From positions 96,535,388 through 96,599,387 of the forward strand of contig NC_084828.1 of the NCBI RefSeq assembly GCF_033115175.1: 64,000 bases of DNA. The letters are read 5' to 3'. Both the position numbers and the translations under genes were made by a program. Shown piece by piece: positions 9,951 to 58,892 of the stretch. Numbering within the stretch: the first letter of the stretch is position 1; the number at the start of each line of letters is the position of its first letter. The notes beneath the pieces were generated by a model. That model was not told where the DNA came from, made no database searches, and saw only the letters and a program-made list of their open reading frames with translations. Origin of the DNA: Lepus europaeus. Its lineage: Eukaryota > Chordata > Mammalia > Lagomorpha > Leporidae.

Positions 9951-10678
9951 TTGGTGCCCAGGGGAGATGAAAATCGTGGCGTTTGGAGGATTCTTTCATC
10001 GTGTCCAGAATGGTGGGGGCTTCTCTGAGAGTGTGGGTCCCCCAGAACATGTAAACTCCGATCTGCCGCTGAAACCAATGAGCCATTTGTTATCGAAGTT
10101 CACGCGGCACATCAGCGATGTCCAGTTTGGGGTTTTTTCTCATTTTGTGAAAGATTTCGCGAGCTCTTTAAGAGGATTTTCCAGTTTCCTTCAGCTTAGT
10201 TTAACCCAAGTCCACATGTGACATATGTTGAATTAACAGCAGGTATGTGAAGTGGCGTGTGCTTCCAAACGATGTCCCAAAGTGTCCATTTTAATTAATC
10301 TGCACGAGAGTTCTATTTTCCCTTTGATCCTTTCCACTTCAAAATGTCTTCTCTGTGTCTGTCAGTTGGCCTTCAGTGCTTTTGCTGTGTTTTGTGTGAC
10401 GCACATACGATGCTGTGATACTTACCTCCTTTACCACTTTGAATGTTTTTTCTTTTTTTAAAAAAATTGTCAAAAAGAATAACATAACTCAGGTTGTGTA
10501 GGTTTTAATATGAAACTAACAAGGGGACCAGATCAGCTTCTGTTTCTTAGTGTGATGCCTCCTGCTCCAGATAAGAATTTGGTGGCTACAGATATCAGAA
10601 GTGAATCGTAAGCAAGAAACTAGCATCATGGCCCTTAATTACTGAACACATGTGTCCCAGACATTAGGCTAAGCAGCA

Positions 10679-10724
10679 TATATATGTATGTATATACATA
10701 CATACATATATATATATATATATC
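10679..10724 (+). repeat. TATG/TA microsatellite in the LAMP3 3' UTR
   Basis: Imperfect TATATGTATGTATATACATACATACATATATATA: short inverted TATG/CATA blocks that can fold on themselves in RNA. Confidence 0.8.
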
Positions 10725-10860
10725 TTATTTAATTCTCACAACTTACAGATGTGTGAACTTAGGCCTCAGGGATTGAAACCACTTACACATCACCCACCTA
10801 ACAGGTGGCAGAGCCAGAAGCGGAGCTCATGCTGGTCTGGTCCCAAGGTCTTTGGTCTTT
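10715..10860 (-). mobile_element. MIR relic in the LAMP3 3' UTR
   Basis: TTATTTAATTCTCACAACTTACAGATG, GGCCTCAGGGATTGAAACC and AACAGGTGGCAGAGCCAGAAG follow the reversed MIR core order. Diverged, so borders are rough. Confidence 0.6.
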
Positions 10861-11524
10861 TCAGCATACCAGGTTGTCTGCAGGAGCGATGGCACTAAGC
10901 ACTTCCTGAAGCCACAGCCCAGCATTTGCCCCATTTTCACAGCGGACATAGATTTATCCAGAGTCCTAAGACGCTGGCATAGATCAAAGGAGCACTTTGC
11001 AGATGGTAAAACAGCCTTTCTTTAGTAAGTCCTCCGCTCCCGTGAGGGATCCAGAGAGGGCTCTGCAGCACCTAAGCCCCGTTCTCATTTCTATGGGCTT
11101 GTTTAGCTGTGGCTTTAAAGATGAAACAATGGAGTAAACGTCTCGAAATATTTCAGTGAGTGCCTTCAAAAACAGAAATCTCACAGTTACATTTCTTTCT
11201 TGAAGCACCCTCCGCGCGCGCCACCTTGTGGTCGTGTGCTGCTCCTGCACGTTTATATCCCCAAGTTCTGATGCCGTTTGGGTCATTCCCCAGAGCAGCC
11301 TGACAGGAATTTTGGCCCTGCTGGGTTTTGCTGCTAAAGAAAGGAACTCAGTCAAGATTTCAGCAGAAAAGACCAGGTAACACTAGACTTCTTCAGTAAA
11401 GGAATAATTCTCGCCAACCTGGAGGACAGACTGACTTTCCTGAGGTGTTCCCCTATGAGGCAATAGGGTTGGGGAGATCCTGGCTTTAGTTTTAATAGAC
11501 TATGAACTGTACAAAAGTTTTTGT

Positions 11525-11530
11525 AATAAA
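11525..11530 (+). promoter_or_regulatory. LAMP3: Poly(A) signal of LAMP3
   Basis: AATAAA within TTGTAATAAAAATG, followed within 60 nt by T- and GT-rich sequence (TTTGTCTTTTGTTC). This places the LAMP3 transcript end near 11545-11555. Confidence 0.65.
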
Positions 11531-11670
11531 AATGTTGTGGAGATTCGTTCATGTCATTTCTTTCTTACGATTTGTCTTTTGTTCTACTGAAATTTTTGCT
11601 TCCAATCTCAGTGGTAAGCCTTTCTTACGAAGTTTGCTGCTTAACAAAGTCATCTTGCTGTAGAGAATTT

Positions 11671-12008
11671 ATTTTTTAAAGATTTATTTATTTATTTGAA
11701 AGTCAGAGTTACACAGAGAGAGGAGAGGCAGAGAGAGAGAGATAGAGAGGTCTTCCATCTGATGGTTCACTCCCCACATGGCCGCAATGGCCAGAGCTGT
11801 GCTGATCTGAAGCCAGGAGCCAGGAGCTTCTTCCGGGTCTCCCACACAGGTGCAGGGGCCCAAGGACTTGGGCTGTCTTCTACTGCTTTCCCAGGCCATA
11901 GCAGAGAGCTGGATTGGAAGTGGAGCAGCCGGGTCTCAAACTGGCGCCTATATGGGATGCCGGCACTTCAGGCCAGGGCATTAACCCCCTGTGCCACAGC
12001 GCCAGCCC
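11671..12008 (-). mobile_element. CSINE, full length
   Basis: TTAAAGATTTATTTATTTATT, GAAAGTCAGAGTTACACAGAG, then GCCAGGGCATTAACCCC and CAGCGCCAGCCCC. It lies about 120 nt past the LAMP3 poly(A) site. Confidence 0.92.
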
Positions 12009-12187
12009 CTGATAATTTATTTCTTATTCTCTTCTCCCTCACCACATTATTACTAGGTAGGAAGGCCCTGTGCAGGAGAAATGAAATTCCTGAGAAGATA
12101 AACCTCTTTAAAGTCACAAACCACAATCTCTCAACTCTTAGTCCAGACTAACCAACCATGTTACCATTTGTTTTGTTGTTCATATTA

Positions 12188-12478
12188 TTCTTTTTCTCTC
12201 AGATAGAAAGAGACAGGTAGAGCTCCAACTGCTGGTTCACTCCCCAAATGACTGCAGCACCTGGGGCTGGGCCAGGCCAAAGCCAGGATCCAGGAACTCA
12301 CTCCAGGTCTCCCATGTGGGTGGCAGGGACCCAACTGGTTGAAACATCCCTGCTGCCTCCCAGGGTTGGGTGAGTGGGAAGCTGGAATTGGGAGCCAGAT
12401 GGATGTTGAACCCAGGTGCTCTGATACAGGATACAGGTGTCCTCAACCAGGTCTTAACCGCTGTGCCTGCGGCCTGCA
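12188..12478 (-). mobile_element. CSINE, older subtype
   Basis: CTCAGATAGAAAGAGACAGG, ACTGCTGGTTCACTCCCCAAATGACTGC, GGGTGGCAGGGACCCAA, ending AACCGCTGTGCCTGCGGCC. The GGCAGGGACCCAA variant marks the older group. A (CA)n tract follows directly at 12478-12494. Confidence 0.82.
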
Positions 12479-12828
12479 CACACACACACACACAATTACT
12501 GCTTCGCTTAAATGCTGCCACAGTTTTCCCACTCATTCAACCAGCGCCCGTTAAGGACCGAACAAGTGCCAGACCCTGTGGCAGGGGCTGAGATGAGTAA
12601 GAAGAGATCGTGCGTTAGTTCTCCATCGTGATCAAGAGAAACACTGAGCAAGACAGAAGTGGCAGTGACCTCTGCCACCCAGTCAGGCAGGCGACATCCC
12701 AGCACTTCTCTGTATTCTGCTGATCACATAGCCCATGCCTGCTGCAGTGTGGGAGGGTGTGCAGCCGGGGCGAGGACGCCGGCTACCACAGCTCCCTATG
12801 GTCAAGTGCACACTGTGGAGCTAGTGCT

Positions 12829-12861
<33 letters not shown>

Positions 12862-15031
12862 TTTTTTTGAAAATGCAGGCGAATGAATTCCAGGGTACAT
12901 ACAAAGAAAAGTGGCCCGCCAGGAACCTGCTCAGAGTGGTGAGAGCAGAGCCCTCCCCAGCCTGCTCCCACCCCCACCTCCTCAGGAGGGCGGTCCCTGG
13001 CCTGTCGCCCATGAACGCTGGTTGTTGACCCAATGCTCTAGGGTGCAAATGCTGGGACTTCAGCATGGCAAGTGGCCAGGACCCCCCCACACCACTTCCA
13101 CCAACACATCCCAACTTGCTGCTGCTGATTCCCACACACGTTGTTAGCTAGCACATTGTCAGGTGTTAGTAACTGCACCGGAGTGACACGTTATCCCTCC
13201 CAAGGCCACTTGCATTTCGTCCAAAGGCTTCAGGCCAGAGCATGCGATTGGCAAGGGAAGTCTTGCAAGGCAGCGGGATCTCCTGACCTCCGTCAGTTCC
13301 CCTCACCTTCCAGGGCCCCGGATAGACAGCTCTGATTGTGAGGCTGATCTGCAGCCATATGGAGGCCCCAGCTTCCTCCCTACTCGCAGGGCCTGGTTCT
13401 GTCACCTTGGCTCACCATGCCACAGCAGGCCCCACTTGCTCATGCCTTCCGTGTTGACCTCCTCCTTGGGGGGCCTGTGCCCTGCTCCTCCTCGGAGCTT
13501 CTGTTTCATTCCTTTTCTCTCAGGGCAGGACACAGACTTTCTCCAGCTTCCCTACCCACGGCAGATCCACCCCACACACCCAGCCACCCTTGATCTCATT
13601 GCTCGGTTCATTTTCTTCCTTCACTCAATCCCCAAGTGAAATGATCCAGCTTGTTGGCTTAGTTTGCTACCCAGCTGTCATACGAGTTTCATGATGGGGT
13701 GGGGGAAGACAGGGCAGGGGAGTGGCATCTAGTCTCTGTTCCAGCCTGTGACGGCCACGAGAATGGGTCTCACACACCTCCACCTCCAGGACGCATCGTG
13801 CACCAAGGACCCCGGCTGCTGCACCACAGCTACAAGGTCCTCCGCAGGCAGCTTCCAGGCAGCCGCTGAGCATGCCGGGAGCCTAAGGCAGAACCATTCT
13901 TGGTGGACACAGGACCCACTGACAGCTGGCTTTGGCTGGGGAACTCCACAGGGGCTGAACTTTCCTTAGACTGTGCAGCAAAAGGGTCCCCTGACCCACC
14001 TTTCGTTCCCCTCTGCTTCAGTCGGATTCCAACCTGCACCATGATCCGGGACCTCCCCTGCCCCCTCCAGCTCCCTTAACTTTCTCTCCCCCAGGCTTTT
14101 CCCCTAATAACATTCCCACATGCTTACTCCCATCTTGGCACCTTTTTTCTGGACCCAGATCAACACAAGTGGTACTGAGCATGGTCCCTAAAATGAGTCA
14201 GCCAGGAGGGGATTTGGAACTGGTTCACACACCACACAGCTTCTACAGGGGACACTGTCCTGGTTGACAGGTGGGCCTTGCAAGTGCCTGGTGCCAAATG
14301 ATAGCTCATTTGCTAGAGAGTTCATTGGTGGTACCCTGAGCAAATGTCTTCTTGGAGGAGAGTGCTGTGGAGGGGTGATTTTGCAAACCTTTCACAGATG
14401 GGGGAACAGTGGCCGTGGGACAGTTCAGTGGGCTGGTGCCGGCTAAATGCTGCCGAAGACGCTGCAGAAGAAAAATGAGACACAAGAGGCAGGTGACAAG
14501 CAGTTAAGTGATAAGTGTGAGGACCACAGAGCCTTGGTGGCCTCCTACAAAACTGGCGTTATCTCCCATAGCGGAAAAATGGGCGCAGGGTTTCAGAGGC
14601 GTTTGAATGCCCGGCCCAGGCTGATCTGGTATGGGAAGGGCCGGGTCTTGGCCTCCTTGGTGCGGTGGCAGGGAGGGAGGAACCTAGATTCCTGTGACAT
14701 GGGACAGAGGCAGCTGGGTGGATGCCTCCGGGAATGTCTGACTCTACAAAAGCACAGAACTTCTGGGATTTCAAAGGCAGCCCTGCTCTCACTAATAGGT
14801 CCCAGCCCTTCAGCTGCCAGGAGGCCACTACCACAGCCTGTCACACACACAAGGCCAGAGTGGGGCCTCTATGGGAGATGTCTCAGGCTGAGAACCAGGG
14901 TTAAATTCCAGGCGGAAACATGCTGGGCCTGATAAGAGGGGGAGAGACCATATATCAAAGAAACTGCAAGAATTAGCAGGCTGGTACAGCAGGAACTAGG
15001 TGCACACTCCTGGGGTTGAATTTTGAAGGTT
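12479..15031. other. Intergenic DNA between LAMP3 and MCCC1, no gene recognised
   Basis: Moderately GC-rich single-copy-looking sequence with a (CA)n at 12478-12494 and (TC)n(T)n at 12830-12868. The longest + frame (14447-14932) has no recognisable domain, no upstream promoter signal and no splice context. Confidence 0.5.
12830..12868 (+). repeat. (TC)n followed by poly(T)
   Basis: TCTCTCTCTCTCTCTCTCTC then 16 T. It is not part of a complete SINE here. Confidence 0.8.
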
Positions 15032-15358
15032 CTTTTTTTAAGATTTTATTTATTTATTTGAGAGGTAGAGTTACAGACAGTGAGAGAGAGAGACAGAAAG
15101 GTCTTCCTTCCATTGGTTCACTCCCCAAATGGCTGCAACGGCCAGAGCTGCGCTGATCTGAAGCCAGGAGCCGGGAGTTTCTTCCAGGTCTCCCATGCAG
15201 GTGCAGAGGCCCAAGCACTTGGGCCATCTTCTACTGCTTTCCCAGGTCACAGCAGATAACTGGATGGGAAGAGGAGCAGCCGGGACTAGAACCAGCGCCC
15301 ATATGGGATGCCGGTGCCGCAGGGGAGGATCAACCTACTGTGCCATGGCGCCAGCCCC
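15032..15358 (-). mobile_element. CSINE, full length
   Basis: TTTTTTTAAGATTTTATTTATT, GAGAGGTAGAGTTACAGACAG, ending CCATGGCGCCAGCCCC. Flanks TTGAAGGTTCTT (before, 15021-15032) and TTGAAGGTTCTT (after, 15359-15370) form a 12-bp target-site duplication. Confidence 0.93.
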
Positions 15359-15370
15359 TTGAAGGTTCTT

Positions 15371-16139
15371 GAGCAAAGAGGCCAGAATGTTAGTCTTAAT
15401 GAGCAAGAATTCATTGAGTTGAGGGAAGATTCTTGGAACATGGTGTTTAACACCTAAGCAAGGACCCCAGAAAATGGGCACACTCTCTACAGGATGGCCC
15501 TTAGGAACCTGAAAGAAATGATGGCCAACTCTCAGCGAGGTGGGAATGTCGAGGGAAACTGGATGGATGACGTCTGTAAGGCCAGGATGGGATGAATGTA
15601 CTTTGTCAGGTCAAAAGACACACTGGAGACTTACGTCCCACAGGCGGCATCAGAGGACACAGCACTCACCAAGGCATCAGGCGTGCAGTGGTGAGATAGA
15701 TGTTCATCACCGACAGCCTCAGAGTGGCTCTCCTCCATAGCGCAGGGGTGACGGCAGGAGAGGGGTCCTAGAGCCCAGGTGCTGGAATGATGGATTCTTC
15801 TGAACACTGTGGGCCAGGGGGCAGCCATTAGCCTCTACGCGCCAGGAGGTACCACTACCATAACCATTTGCAAGGTCAGAGCATTAGTCAGCAGGGCTTG
15901 AGCTGCAGCAATTGCAGATATGGTTGATGGAGGATGCTATGCTCAGGAGAAAATATGGGCAGCACATCTGTAAGCAGCAACAGAAGCACAAGAATAGGCG
16001 AGCAGGTGGCTGAGATGGTCACCGTAATCCCTTGCTCAGTTCCCAGGCCTGAGTCAGTTTTCAGACCTGGAAGCCATCAACTGAAGGAGTAGCTGTGTCC
16101 TCAGGAGGGAGGACCTCCATAAATTCTTCCAGATCTTAG
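15371..16139. other. Intergenic, nothing recognised
   Basis: Single-copy-looking sequence. No repeat, ORF with family resemblance or promoter motif was seen. Confidence 0.5.
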
Positions 16140-16472
16140 TGGGCCGGCATGGTACAGCGGGTAAAGCCGCTGCCTGTGACGCTGGCATCCCATATAGCAC
16201 CAGTCATGTCCTGGATGCGCCACTTCTGACCCAGCTCCCTGCTAATGGCCTGGGAAAAGCAACGGAAGATGGCCCTTGAGTTTGGGCTCTTGCCGCCCAC
16301 GTGGGAGACCTGGATGATCCTGGCTCCTGGCTTTGGCCTGGCCCAGCCCCCAGCCATTGTGGCCATATGGGGAGTGAACCAGCGGATAGAAGATCTCTCT
16401 CTGTCTGTCTGTCTGTCTCTCTTCCTCTGCATAACTCTGATTTTAAAATAAATAAATAAATAAATTCTAAAA
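16140..16472 (+). mobile_element. CSINE, full length
   Basis: TGGGCCGGCATGGTACAGCG head, CACGTGGGAGACCTGGATG, (TCTG)n, then TTTTAAAATAAATAAATAAA tail. Confidence 0.9.
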
Positions 16473-16808
16473 CAACATATAGCCATTTATTTTAGTAGCT
16501 GTACATCAAAGAAAGGAAATAATTGAGTATTTCAAGCACTATTGGATATGGGACGTTGATACTGAAGATCCAAACTCTCATAACAGCACTCCTGATAGAT
16601 TCAGGGGTAACAGAACCAAGTAATAGTGTCCTGGCTCAAATGTGGCTCGTTGGTGGGCTCACTGGGTCTGCAGACCCATCCAGTGGTTATTTCTACAGTC
16701 CCTAGGGGAATTAGAATTGATAATTCGGCAACTGGAATAAGCCTCCCACTGAGTCCATGATCTGTAGAGCTATTTGTAAGAGCTGTCATTGCAGGAAAAG
16801 CCCAGTGG

Positions 16809-17143
16809 AGAGGCTGGCACTGTGGCATAGTCGGCTAAGCCTCTGCCTGTGGCTCTGGCATCCCATATGGGCACCAGTTGGTGTCTTGGCTACTCTTCTT
16901 CTGATTCAGTTCCCTGATGATGGTCTAGGAAAGCAGTAGAAGATGGTCCAAGTCCTTGGACCCCTGCACCCTGTGTGGTAGACTGGGAAGAAGCTCCTGG
17001 CTCCTGGCTTCAGATTGGCACAGCTCCAGCCATTGCAGCCATTTGGGGAGTGAACCAGTGGAGGGAAGACCTTTCTCTGTCTCTCCCTCTCTCTATCTGT
17101 AACTCTACCTCACAAATAAGTAAATAAAATCTTGAAAAAAAAA
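16809..17143 (+). mobile_element. CSINE, full length
   Basis: GAGGCTGGCACTGTGGCATAG, GCATCCCATATGGGCACCAG, tail CAAATAAGTAAATAAAATC then A-run. Confidence 0.9.
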
Positions 17144-17215
17144 AGCCACATGGAAATCTCTGAAATGACTTTCCTTTTGTCCTCTCAAAGGTATTACAAT
17201 TTAGAAAGTACTGCA

Positions 17216-17560
17216 GGGGCCAGTGCTGTGGCACAGTTGGTTAATCCTCTGCCTGTGGCGCCATCACCCCATATGGGCACCGGTTCGAGTCTTGGCTGCC
17301 CCTCTTCCAGTCCAGCTCTCTGCTATGGCCTGGGAAAGCAGTGGAGGATGGCCCAGGTCCTTGGGCCCCTGCACCCACATGGGAGACCTGGAAGAAGCAC
17401 CTGGCTCCTGACCTGGCTCCTGGCTTCGGATGGGTGCAGCTCTGGCCGTTGCGGCCATTTGGGGAGTGAACCAACGAAAGGAAGACCTCTCTCTCTGTCT
17501 CTCCCTCTCACTGTCTGTAACTCTACCTCTCAAATAAATAAATAAAATCTTTTAAAAAAA
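17216..17560 (+). mobile_element. CSINE, full length, duplicated CTCCTGACCTGG block
   Basis: GGGGCCAGTGCTGTGGCACAG head, GGTTCGAGTCTTGGCTGCCC, CACATGGGAGACCTGGAAGAAG, and a short internal duplication (CTGGCTCCTGACCTGGCTCC). Tail CAAATAAATAAATAAAATC. Confidence 0.92.
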
Positions 17561-17927
17561 TGTACTGTATTCCTGAGCAGAATGGTGGGATTGGTACCAG
17601 AGACTTCCCAGTCCTGTCTGCACTTACTCCGTCAGTTTCGGTGTCTGCAGAAATGGGATGGCCTCCAGGGAACACCAGTGGATTCCTTCAAGCTTAGAGA
17701 GGAGCCCTGATGGCAGCTGCTGTGTCTGGTGTGGCGTCATTGCTGCAGAGGAATGAGGACTCTGGTGTGTGGCACACAGCCATTGCCTTGGCATGTACGT
17801 CCTTTGCCATTCCAACTCAACAGAGGGTCAAAATCAGTTTCATCACATGCAATAGACAATGTTATCCATGTGTAGTTTTGCTTCAGGGGCTGGTAGATCT
17901 TCTGTCATCACATAATCCAAAGAGACC

Positions 17928-18255
17928 TGGGCCATGGGTTGCCCTGTGGCTCCATCATCTCATATGGGCTCCCAGCTGTTTCATTTCTGATCCTGTTCCA
18001 TTTGAGTCCCAGCTGTTCCATTTCTGATCCTGTTCCTTCTTAATGTGCAGAAGATATCGTCAGTGCATGGGCCCCTGCCGCCCATACAGAAGACTCGGAA
18101 GAAGCTCGTGGCTCCTGGCTTTGGCCTGGCCCAGCCCTGGCCGTTGTGGCCATCTGGGGGGTGAACTAGTAGATGGATGATTTCTCTCACTTTCTCTGTC
18201 TCTGTAACTCTGCTTTTCAAATAAGTAAATCTTAAAAATAAATAAATAAAAACAA
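17928..18255 (+). mobile_element. CSINE with internal tandem duplication
   Basis: The head is degraded. CCCAGCTGTTTCATTTCTGATCC near 17971 recurs at about 18008 (CCCAGCTGTTCCATTTCTGATCC), a roughly 37-bp duplication inside the element. The rest follows CSINE order to an AATAAATAAATAAAAAC tail. Confidence 0.75.
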
Positions 18256-18435
18256 AGACCTGGGCCACACAGACATCCCACTGGACATGATATTGATCCA
18301 TTCAAGTGATGACAACATGCAAATAACACAGGATAAACAAGAAGTCGTTAGCATGCTGGAGGCCTTAAGACACAGATGATCCTGGAGACAGGAGATAAAC
18401 CCTCTGACCATTCAGGAGTTAACTTCTTTAGAGAA

Positions 18436-19408
18436 TTTTTTTAACTCTTATTTAATAAATATAAATTTCAAAGTACAACTTTTGGATTATAGCGGCTTTT
18501 TCCTCCCATAACCACCCTCCCACCTGCAACCATCCCACCTCCCACTCCCTCTCCCATCCCATTCACATCAAAATTCATTTCCAATTATCTTTATATAAAG
18601 AAGATCAATTTAGTATATATGAAGTAAAGATTTCAACAGTTTGCACCCACACAGAAACACAAAGTATAAAGTACTGTTTGAGTACTAGTTATACCATTAG
18701 TTCACATAGTACAACACATTAAGGACAGAGGTCCTATGTGGGGAGTAGGTGCACAGTGACTCTTGTTGTTGATTTAACAATTGACACTCTTGTTTATGAC
18801 ATCAGCAATCACCTGAGCCTCTTGTCATGAGCTGCCAAGGCTATGGAAGCCTCTTGAGTTTGCCAACTCCGATCTTATTTAGACAAGGCCATAGTCAAAG
18901 TGGAAGTTCTCTCCTCCCTTCAGAGAAAGGTACCTCCTTCTTTGATGGTCCCTTCTTTCCGCTGGGATCTCACTCACAGAGATCTTTCATTTAGGTCATT
19001 TTTGTTTTTTTTTTTGCCACAGTGTCTTGGCTTTCCATGCCTGAGATACTTTCATGGGCTTTTTAGCCAGATCCGAATGCCTTAAGGGCTGATTCTGAGG
19101 CCAGTGGGCTGTTTAGGACATCTACCATTCTATGAGTCTGCTGTGTATCCTGCTTCCCATGTTGATCGTTCTCTCCTTTTTAATTCTATCAGTTAGTAGT
19201 AGCAGACACTAGTCTTGTTTATGTGATCCCTTTGACTCTTAATCCTATCACTATGATCAATTATGAACTGAAACTGATCACTTTGACTAGTGAGATGGCA
19301 TTGGTACATGCCACCTTGATGGGATTGAATTGGAATCCCCTGGCACGTTTCTAACTCTACCATTAGGGAAAAGTCCGATTGAGCATGTGCTGAACTGTAC
19401 ATCTCCTC
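18436..19408 (-). mobile_element. 5'-truncated LINE-1, 3' end only, lagomorph type
   Basis: A T-rich start (reverse poly(A)), ACTCTTATTTAATAAATATA..., C-rich TCCCATCCCATTC, then a long AT-rich 3' UTR. It is flanked by CTTCTTTAGAGAA at 18423-18435 and again at 19409-19421, a perfect 13-bp target-site duplication that fixes both ends. The copy at 25137 is about 85-90% alike by eye. It lies 1.3 kb upstream of MCCC1 exon 1. Confidence 0.85.
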
Positions 19409-19421
19409 CTTCTTTAGAGAA

Positions 19422-20223
19422 GTTTTTAAGGTCTCAGGAGGTCAGAGGCATGCCAGAATATTCCTTTCAAAGTAAAGTATGGATTTTTAGATTTTTTTTT
19501 TTTTAATATTGCTCCTCCTCCACATGAAAGGAAGCACAGGGCCTGGGAGACTTCTTAAGGTTCTAGAAGCAGTACTCCATACCTAAGAATATTCCTCTGG
19601 CCCATTTTCTAGGCGACATAGACAGTTATCATTTCGATGGCACTGGAGTTGAAGGTGGTAGAATACTTCTTTGCCAGCATTCTCTAGTTCTTCTGTGATA
19701 ACCATTTGCTGAGATGTTTTTCTCTCTTCCAGGATCTATTTTGGTAATTATATTTTAACATTATAGACTTTATCCAGAGTTTTGAGTTTGTTTAAAGTTG
19801 AAAACAATTAGCCTCTTGCAAATCTAAAATTTGTTGTATCTGTGATCGCATTTTTGCTTTTATCATGTCAAGTGTGCGTTTTTCTCCCTTTATTTCTGAG
19901 CAAGTAGCTATTTTTTGTTTCCCCCCCGAATCCATCTTTGATACCAGTTTTCTTAATTCATTAATTTCTTCATCTTATTTCTTCTACTTCCCTCATGTTC
20001 AATTTTGTGTTTTCTTACAACCTTTGATTTCTATGTGTACTTTCCATGAATTTTTGTATGAGCCTTGGCTTAGCTGCAACAAGCACAAACGTACAGTGTC
20101 TTCGGTATTTTCTAGACAGTCTGCAATTTTGGTTTTGACCGCCTGTATTTCCCAACAGCCAATGAGAACACCTTTTAAAGCTCAGGCGATTTAAAACTTT
20201 TCATTGAATTAATTAACTCCATT
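19422..20223. other. AT-rich intergenic DNA upstream of the MCCC1 island
   Basis: AT-rich sequence with C- and T-runs (19490-19505, 19919-19928). It may hold older LINE-like sequence but none could be assigned. Some CCAAT-like motifs (20159-20163) lie at its right end. Confidence 0.4.
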
Positions 20224-20488
20224 CTTGAGAACATCAGAGAACTCTGCATTCTCCGCTCCACCCCCCAGCTCCGGCTCCGCCACGGCCTCAGCGTTTTACG
20301 AGAGAGGTCATGAGGAGGGTTCCTCTCCTAGAAACCCGACGACGGCGAAGGAACGCTGCGGTCCCCGGAGAGAACCGGCCATGGGACCCCGGCTCCGGGG
20401 CACAGCAGCACAGACCCTTCCCCGAGTAGGCGCAGACCCCAAACGCCGGAGCGGAGACCACGCCCCCGCGGGCACGCACTCCGACTGG

Positions 20489-20529
20489 CCAATCGTCGCC
20501 ACGGCAGCCCAGATCTGCCCTCTGATTGG
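20489..20529. promoter_or_regulatory. Pair of inverted CCAAT boxes (NF-Y type)
   Basis: GGCCAATCG at 20487-20495 and TGATTGGTT at 20523-20531 are opposite-strand CCAAT boxes with NF-Y-like flanks. They are spaced 36 bp centre to centre, just upstream of the expected MCCC1 start site. Confidence 0.5.
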
Positions 20530-20645
20530 TTTTACTGGAGACGCCCCCCAGCTGCACTTGATCGGACGGTGGCCGGCCGGGGACAACAGGCTCGCAGATT
20601 GGAGGGACGGGTTTGCGTGTGTGGACCCAGCTGCCTATCCACTAG

Positions 20646-57772
<37,127 letters not shown>

Positions 57773-57849
57773 TAAAACAATATTTATGTTTCGAAAGGCA
57801 AGAGAAAAATAAATTTTGAGTTTGACCATTATCATGGGAAGAAAAACAA

Positions 57850-58371
57850 TATTTTAAATTTTTATTTATTTATTTGAATGGCATGAAGACTGAGATCATC
57901 CACCTGCTGGTCCACTCCCCAGACCCCTATAGGAGTGAGGACTTGGGCTGGCATTTGTGGTGCAGAGGGTTAAACCACTGCCTTTGACATCAGCATCTCA
58001 TATGCTTTTGTTTGAGTCCTGGCTGCTCCACTTCCAACTCAGCTCCCTGCTAATGGCCTGGGAAGCAGCAGGAGATGGTCCAAATGCTTGGGCCGCTGCA
58101 CCCATGTGGGAGACCTAGATGAAGCTACTGGCTCCTGGATGTTGCAGTCATTTGGGGACTCAATCAGTGGATGGACGATCTGTTTCTCCCTCTCTCTATA
58201 ACTTTGTTTTTCAAATTAAAAAAAAAATTAATGTTTTAAAAAAGAGTAAGGGCCATTATCAGGGGGCTGGATCAGAAGTAGGAGCAACCAGGATTTGAAC
58301 TGGTACTCAAATGGGATGCTGGCATCATAGGCAGCAACTTAACCTAACTGCTGTGCCACAATGCCAACCCC
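57850..58371 (-). mobile_element. Old CSINE interrupted by another CSINE (57945-58238)
   Basis: ATTTTTATTTATTTATTTGAATGG to TATAGGAGTGAGG, the inner + copy, then AAGAGTAAGGGCCATTATC and the remaining body to GCCACAATGCCAACCCC. GAGTGAGG / GAGTAAGG flanks the insert. Confidence 0.85.
57945..58238 (+). mobile_element. Inner CSINE
   Basis: TGGGCTGGCATTTGTGGTGCAG, CCCATGTGGGAGACCTAGATG, tail TTTTTCAAATTAAAAAAAAAATTAATG. Confidence 0.88.
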
Positions 58372-58603
58372 ACATACATATTTGAAATAAAGAGTTCACC
58401 AAACAGTACTTGCTGTAATTACATATGATTAGTTTTTATATATTTTTATTCTATTTATAATAATATCACTGAATTGATTTTTTCACTTTTTAAACATTAA
58501 TAAATTTTAATTTTTTTAGAGCAATTTTTATATTCGTAGCAAAACTGAGCAGAAAGTACAGAGTTCCTATGTAATTCCTCCCCACACTCGCCACATGCCA
58601 CAC

Positions 58604-58621
58604 ACACACACACACACACAC
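58604..58621 (+). repeat. (CA)n
   Basis: CACACACACACACACACA within the L1 3' UTR. Confidence 0.8.
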
Positions 58622-58892
58622 TCCAGCATTATCAACATCCGTGCATCAGAATAGTTCATTTGTTACAATAGATGAGCCTATGCCAACACACCATTATAAT
58701 CCAAATTCAAAGTTTGCATCAGGGTTCACTCTTAGTGTTGTACAGCCTATGGGATTTGTCAAACGTGTAATGGTATGTATCCACCACGATAGTATGATAT
58801 GTAGCAGTTTCACTGCCCTAAATTTCCTCTGTACTCTGCCTATTCATCCCTCTGTATCCCCTAAACTCCAGCAACCACTAATCTTTATTTTT

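Larger units (their letters stand above)
9951..11550 (+). other. LAMP3: LAMP3 3' untranslated region
   Basis: The 3' UTR runs from the TAA to shortly after AATAAA at 11525. It carries no lagomorph SINE, which fits a selected exon. It does hold a TATG/TA microsatellite (10679-10724) and a MIR relic (about 10715-10860). The exact cleavage site is inferred, about 15-25 nt after the hexamer. Confidence 0.7.

Noticed and set aside
14447..14932. 161-codon + frame in the intergenic region
   Set aside because: No family resemblance, low-complexity-free but random-looking, no CpG island or poly(A) context. Could be checked by RNA-seq, but not reported as a gene.
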